A stretch of DNA of 64,000 nucleotides from Bordetella petrii (GTDB lineage Bacteria > Pseudomonadota > Gammaproteobacteria > Burkholderiales > Burkholderiaceae_B), in contig NZ_JAFMZZ010000001.1 of assembly GCF_017356245.1 (NCBI RefSeq), forward strand, positions 1,995,624 through 2,059,623, given 5' to 3'. The notes under the pieces are model-generated. The model made no database searches, was not told the origin of the DNA, and saw only the letters and a program-made list of their open reading frames with translations. Shown piece after piece: positions 61,567 to 64,000 of this stretch (the first letter of the stretch is position 1; every line of letters starts with the position of its first letter). Both the position numbers and the translations under genes were made by a program.

Positions 61567-62979
61567 CTACAGCAGCTTGCCAGGATTCAGAATGCCGGCC
61601 GGATCGAGCAGCCGCTTGATGTCGCGCATCAGCCGAAGTTCCAGCGGATCTTTGCTGTGCAGGAAATGGTCGCGCTTGAGCTGGCCGATGCCGTGCTCGG
61701 CGCTGATGCTGCCGCCATAGCGGTTGACCTCGTCGAGCACGATGTCGGTAATGGCCGCGCCATGCTGCGCCGCCCAGTCGCGCGGCGCGCCGGCCGGGCG
61801 CGACAGGTTGTAGTGCAGGTTGCCGTCGCCGAAATGGCCGAAGATGAACGGCCGGATATCGGCATGGGCGCCGCGCAGCCGCTGTTCGGCCGACTGCATG
61901 AAATCGGGGATGCGCTCGATGGGCAGGGAAATATCGTGCTTCAGGTGCGGGCCGTCGGCGCGCTGGGCCTCGGAGATTTCTTCGCGCAGCTTCCACAACG
62001 CCTGCAGCTGCGCCAGCGACGCGGACACCGCGGCATCCAGGCACAGCTCGCGCTCGAGCGCGGCGCCGATCACGTTTTCCAGCAGCGTGTTCAGGGCGGC
62101 TTCGTCGGCCGTGTCGGCCAGTTCCATCAGCACGTAGCCGGGATAGCGCTGCGCGAAAGGCTCTTGCACGCCCTGCGCATGGGCCAGCACCAGGTCGACG
62201 CACTGGCCGGTGAAGAATTCATAGGCCTGCAGGCGCGAACCGCATTGTTCGTAGACCAGCTCGAACAATTGCAGCGCCTGGGCGGGCGACTGTACCGCCG
62301 CCAGCACCACCGAGCGCACGCTGGTGCGCGGGAACAGGCGCAGCGCCACCGCGGTGATCACGCCCAGCGTGCCTTCGGCGCCGATCAGCAGCTGCTTCAG
62401 GTCATAGCCGGTGTTGTCTTTGCGCAGGGTGCGCAGGCCATGGAAGATTTCGCCGGTGGGCAGCACCGCCTCGATGCCCAGCACCAGTTCGCGCGTCATG
62501 CCGTAACGCACCACATTCACGCCGCCGGCGTTGGTGGACACGTTGCCGCCGATCTGGCACGAGTCTTCGGCCGCCAGGCTGAGCGGCAGCAGGCGCCCGG
62601 CCTCGTCGGCCGCGCGGCGCAGGTTGCCCAGAATGCAACCCGCTTCGGCCACCATGGTGTTGGCGATGGTGTCGATGGAGCGCACGGCGTTCATGCGGTC
62701 GAGCGCCAGCACCACATTGGCCGGCTGCGCGTCGGGCGTGGCGCCGCCGCACATGCCGGTATTGCCGCCGCGCGGCACCACCGGCACGCCGGCCTGCTGG
62801 CACAGCGCCAGGCACTGGGCCACGTCTTCCGTGCGGCGCGGCCGCACCACCGCCTGGGCCTGGCCGTTGTACAGGCCGCGCCAATCGGACAGCCAGGGGG
62901 CGATGTCGTCGGGCGCGGTCAGGACGGTATCGGGGCCCAGCGCCTGCACCAGGCGCTGTGAGAAATCTGACGGGTTCAT
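61567..62979 (-). CDS. FAD-linked D-2-hydroxyacid dehydrogenase (GlcD/D2HGDH family)
   Basis: A 470-residue flavoprotein of the vanillyl-alcohol-oxidase fold. The FAD-binding motif VVPRGGNTGMCGGATPDA (about 67-84) and SCQIGGNVSTNAGGVNVVRYGMTRE are clear. The C-terminal metal site shows FGHFGDGNLHYNLSRP and GGSISAEHGIGQLKRDH. Substrates of relatives are D-lactate, D-2-hydroxyglutarate or glycolate; this one cannot be assigned. The ATG at 62979 overlaps the stop of the regulator gene by 4 bp, so they are one transcript. Confidence 0.88.
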   Translation of the reverse strand: MNPSDFSQRLVQALGPDTVLTAPDDIAPWLSDWRGLYNGQAQAVVRPRRTEDVAQCLALCQQAGVPVVPRGGNTGMCGGATPDAQPANVVLALDRMNAVRSIDTIANTMVAEAGCILGNLRRAADEAGRLLPLSLAAEDSCQIGGNVSTNAGGVNVVRYGMTRELVLGIEAVLPTGEIFHGLRTLRKDNTGYDLKQLLIGAEGTLGVITAVALRLFPRTSVRSVVLAAVQSPAQALQLFELVYEQCGSRLQAYEFFTGQCVDLVLAHAQGVQEPFAQRYPGYVLMELADTADEAALNTLLENVIGAALERELCLDAAVSASLAQLQALWKLREEISEAQRADGPHLKHDISLPIERIPDFMQSAEQRLRGAHADIRPFIFGHFGDGNLHYNLSRPAGAPRDWAAQHGAAITDIVLDEVNRYGGSISAEHGIGQLKRDHFLHSKDPLELRLMRDIKRLLDPAGILNPGKLL

Positions 62980-63701
62980 GGCGTAGGCTTGGAATCGAAC
63001 GAAGAGAAATCGAGCCGCAGGCGGGCGGCGGCGCGCTGCAGGTGCAGCACGGCGGCGGCGCGGGCGCGCTGCGGGTCGCGCGCGGCAATGGCCTGGTACA
63101 GGGCGACGTGTTCCTGGTGCACGTCGACCACCAAATCGGCCTGATGCTGCTGGGTATTTTCCCGCGCAATGCGCACGGCCGCACGCACTTGCAGATTCAG
63201 ATACTGCAGCAACTGCTGGTAGTAAGTGTTGTGGGTGGCCACGGCGATGGCGCCATGGAAGCCGATGTCCTGCTCGACGCCCTGGTCGTCGGCGTGGCTG
63301 AGGGGGTTTTCCAGCGCCGCCAGGCAGGCGGCCATGCAGGCCAGGTCGGCCTCGCTGCGCCGGGCGGCGGCCAGGGCCGCGGCCCCGCCTTCGAGTTCCA
63401 TGCGCAGTTCGTACACGCTGGCCAGTTGGGCCCGGTCGAGCGTGGCGCGGCCGGGCACCTGGAAACCCGGGCTGGCGGTGCGCGACACCACCGTGCAGCC
63501 GGCGCCCTGGCGGCTTTCTACCAGCCCCTGGGCCCGCAGGCGCTCGGTGGCCTCGCGGATGACCGCCGCGCTGACGCCGTACAGCTGCGCCAGGGCCTTG
63601 CCGGTGGGCAGCTTGCCGCCCACCGGATACACGCCGGCGGTAATGTCGGAAGCCAGCTTGCCGGCGACCTGCTCGGTCAGGGTGAGCGACTTGGTTAGCA
63701 T
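62976..63701 (-). CDS. FCD-family (GntR/FadR) transcriptional regulator
   Basis: A 241-residue regulator with a GntR winged helix (about residues 10-70, VAGKLASDITAGVYPVGGKLPTGKALAQLYGVSAAVIREATERLRAQGLV) and an FCD ligand domain (about 90-225, with ELRMELEGGAAALAAARR and the metal-type His pair in DIGFHGAIAVATHN). It leads the operon that includes the FAD dehydrogenase and aldehyde dehydrogenase and probably represses it until its 2-hydroxyacid or sugar-acid inducer is present. A matching operator lies just upstream. Confidence 0.88.
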   Translation of the reverse strand: MLTKSLTLTEQVAGKLASDITAGVYPVGGKLPTGKALAQLYGVSAAVIREATERLRAQGLVESRQGAGCTVVSRTASPGFQVPGRATLDRAQLASVYELRMELEGGAAALAAARRSEADLACMAACLAALENPLSHADDQGVEQDIGFHGAIAVATHNTYYQQLLQYLNLQVRAAVRIARENTQQHQADLVVDVHQEHVALYQAIAARDPQRARAAAVLHLQRAAARLRLDFSSFDSKPTP

Positions 63702-63718
63702 CCGGGTATTGTACGGTG

Positions 63719-63739
63719 GTTTTCAGGTTATATGAAAAC
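63719..63739 (-). promoter_or_regulatory. operator-like palindrome upstream of the FCD regulator
   Basis: GTTTTCA-N7-TGAAAAC, a perfect palindrome with 7-bp arms, ends 18 bp before the regulator start at 63701. It fits an autoregulatory operator. Confidence 0.6.
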
Positions 63740-63778
63740 TTTCACGGCGAGCCTGTCCCCAGGTGCCCTCCGGTGGCC

Positions 63779-64000
63779 CTAGGCCAGCAGCGACAGGGCC
63801 TCGGCCAGCGACAGCACCGTCGTGCGCGACTCGAATGCGGTCGAGAACAGATGCTCGTGCACCACCGGGTCCGGGTCGTAGCAGCAATCCTTGACGGTCA
63901 ACAGGCGGAAATCCGCGTCGCTGGCATACGCCACCGACGACAGCACCACCCCGGTCGAGGCAATGCCCGCCATGATCAGCGTATCGATTCCCCGCGCGGC
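63779..64000 (-). CDS. isochorismatase-like hydrolase, 5' part outside the window
   Basis: Only the C-terminal 73 residues are in view, and the frame stays open to the window end. The sequence GIDTLIMAGIASTGVVLSSVAYASDADFRLLTVKDCCYDPDPVVHEHLFSTAF is the C-terminal half of an isochorismatase/cysteine hydrolase domain. The position of the catalytic Cys of cysteine hydrolases is Gly here (STGVV), as in isochorismatase-type and other Cys-less members, so the activity is open. The internal ATG at 63973 is not the start because the family motif begins before it. Confidence 0.75.
   Translation of the reverse strand, partial: AARGIDTLIMAGIASTGVVLSSVAYASDADFRLLTVKDCCYDPDPVVHEHLFSTAFESRTTVLSLAEALSLLA

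Overview
The window reads as chromosome of a high-GC betaproteobacterium of the family Alcaligenaceae (Bordetella/Achromobacter type). This is inferred from the GC-rich codon use, the rplU-rpmA-obgE-proB block, the FDH3-type formate dehydrogenase operon and the many IclR/FCD regulators; I ran no database comparison. Almost every base is coding, and many gene pairs overlap by 4 bp (ATGA), which helps fix their starts. No phage, insertion sequence, CRISPR array or rRNA was seen.

Layout. 1-8.8 kb: the end of a TonB-dependent siderophore receptor, then a PQQ locus made of a membrane-bound PQQ dehydrogenase facing an operon of a DUF2231 membrane protein, a periplasmic PQQ-type sugar dehydrogenase and a receptor that closely resembles the PQQ importer PqqU (YncD). 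No PQQ biosynthesis gene is present here, so PQQ scavenging is the natural reading. 8.8-20.8 kb: a full heme-hemophore (Has) system on the minus strand, with heme oxygenase, ECF sigma factor, FecR-type anti-sigma factor, HasR receptor, HasA hemophore, type I exporter (ABC, adaptor, TolC-like) and an FMN split-barrel protein. A strong Fur box precedes the sigma gene, and the same promoter-like motif (TTACTG-N12-CATCCGTC) stands in front of the anti-sigma factor, HasR and heme oxygenase, apparently defining the sigma regulon. 20.9-24.5 kb: PEP-mutase-like protein, alkylation repair pair ogt-tag, a META/DUF4377 lipoprotein and a small membrane protein.

24.5-42.2 kb: a tungsten/molybdenum formate island. 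It holds the tungstate transporter tupABC, a divergent regulator that fuses a ModE/LysR-like helix-turn-helix to a periplasmic-binding-protein domain, a twelve-gene formate dehydrogenase cluster (fdhD to apbC, with a Cys-type catalytic subunit, FeS and cytochrome b subunits, TorD-type chaperone, polyferredoxin, DUF3305/3306 and a small Tat protein), and divergent mobA-moeA-mobB for cofactor synthesis.

42.3-64 kb: NudC, an LTA-synthase-like sulfatase, an aldolase/IclR/SDR catabolic group, a VapBC toxin-antitoxin pair beside tRNA-Pro(CGG), ispB, an FAH-family hydrolase with a divergent IclR regulator and clear operator, rplU-rpmA-obgE-proB, an unusual response-regulator-like protein facing an XRE regulator, a lipoprotein resembling the SecD head domain, thiC under a TPP riboswitch, a 500-bp nest of palindromic repeats, an FCD-regulated aldehyde dehydrogenase/FAD-oxidoreductase operon, and the end of an isochorismatase-like gene.
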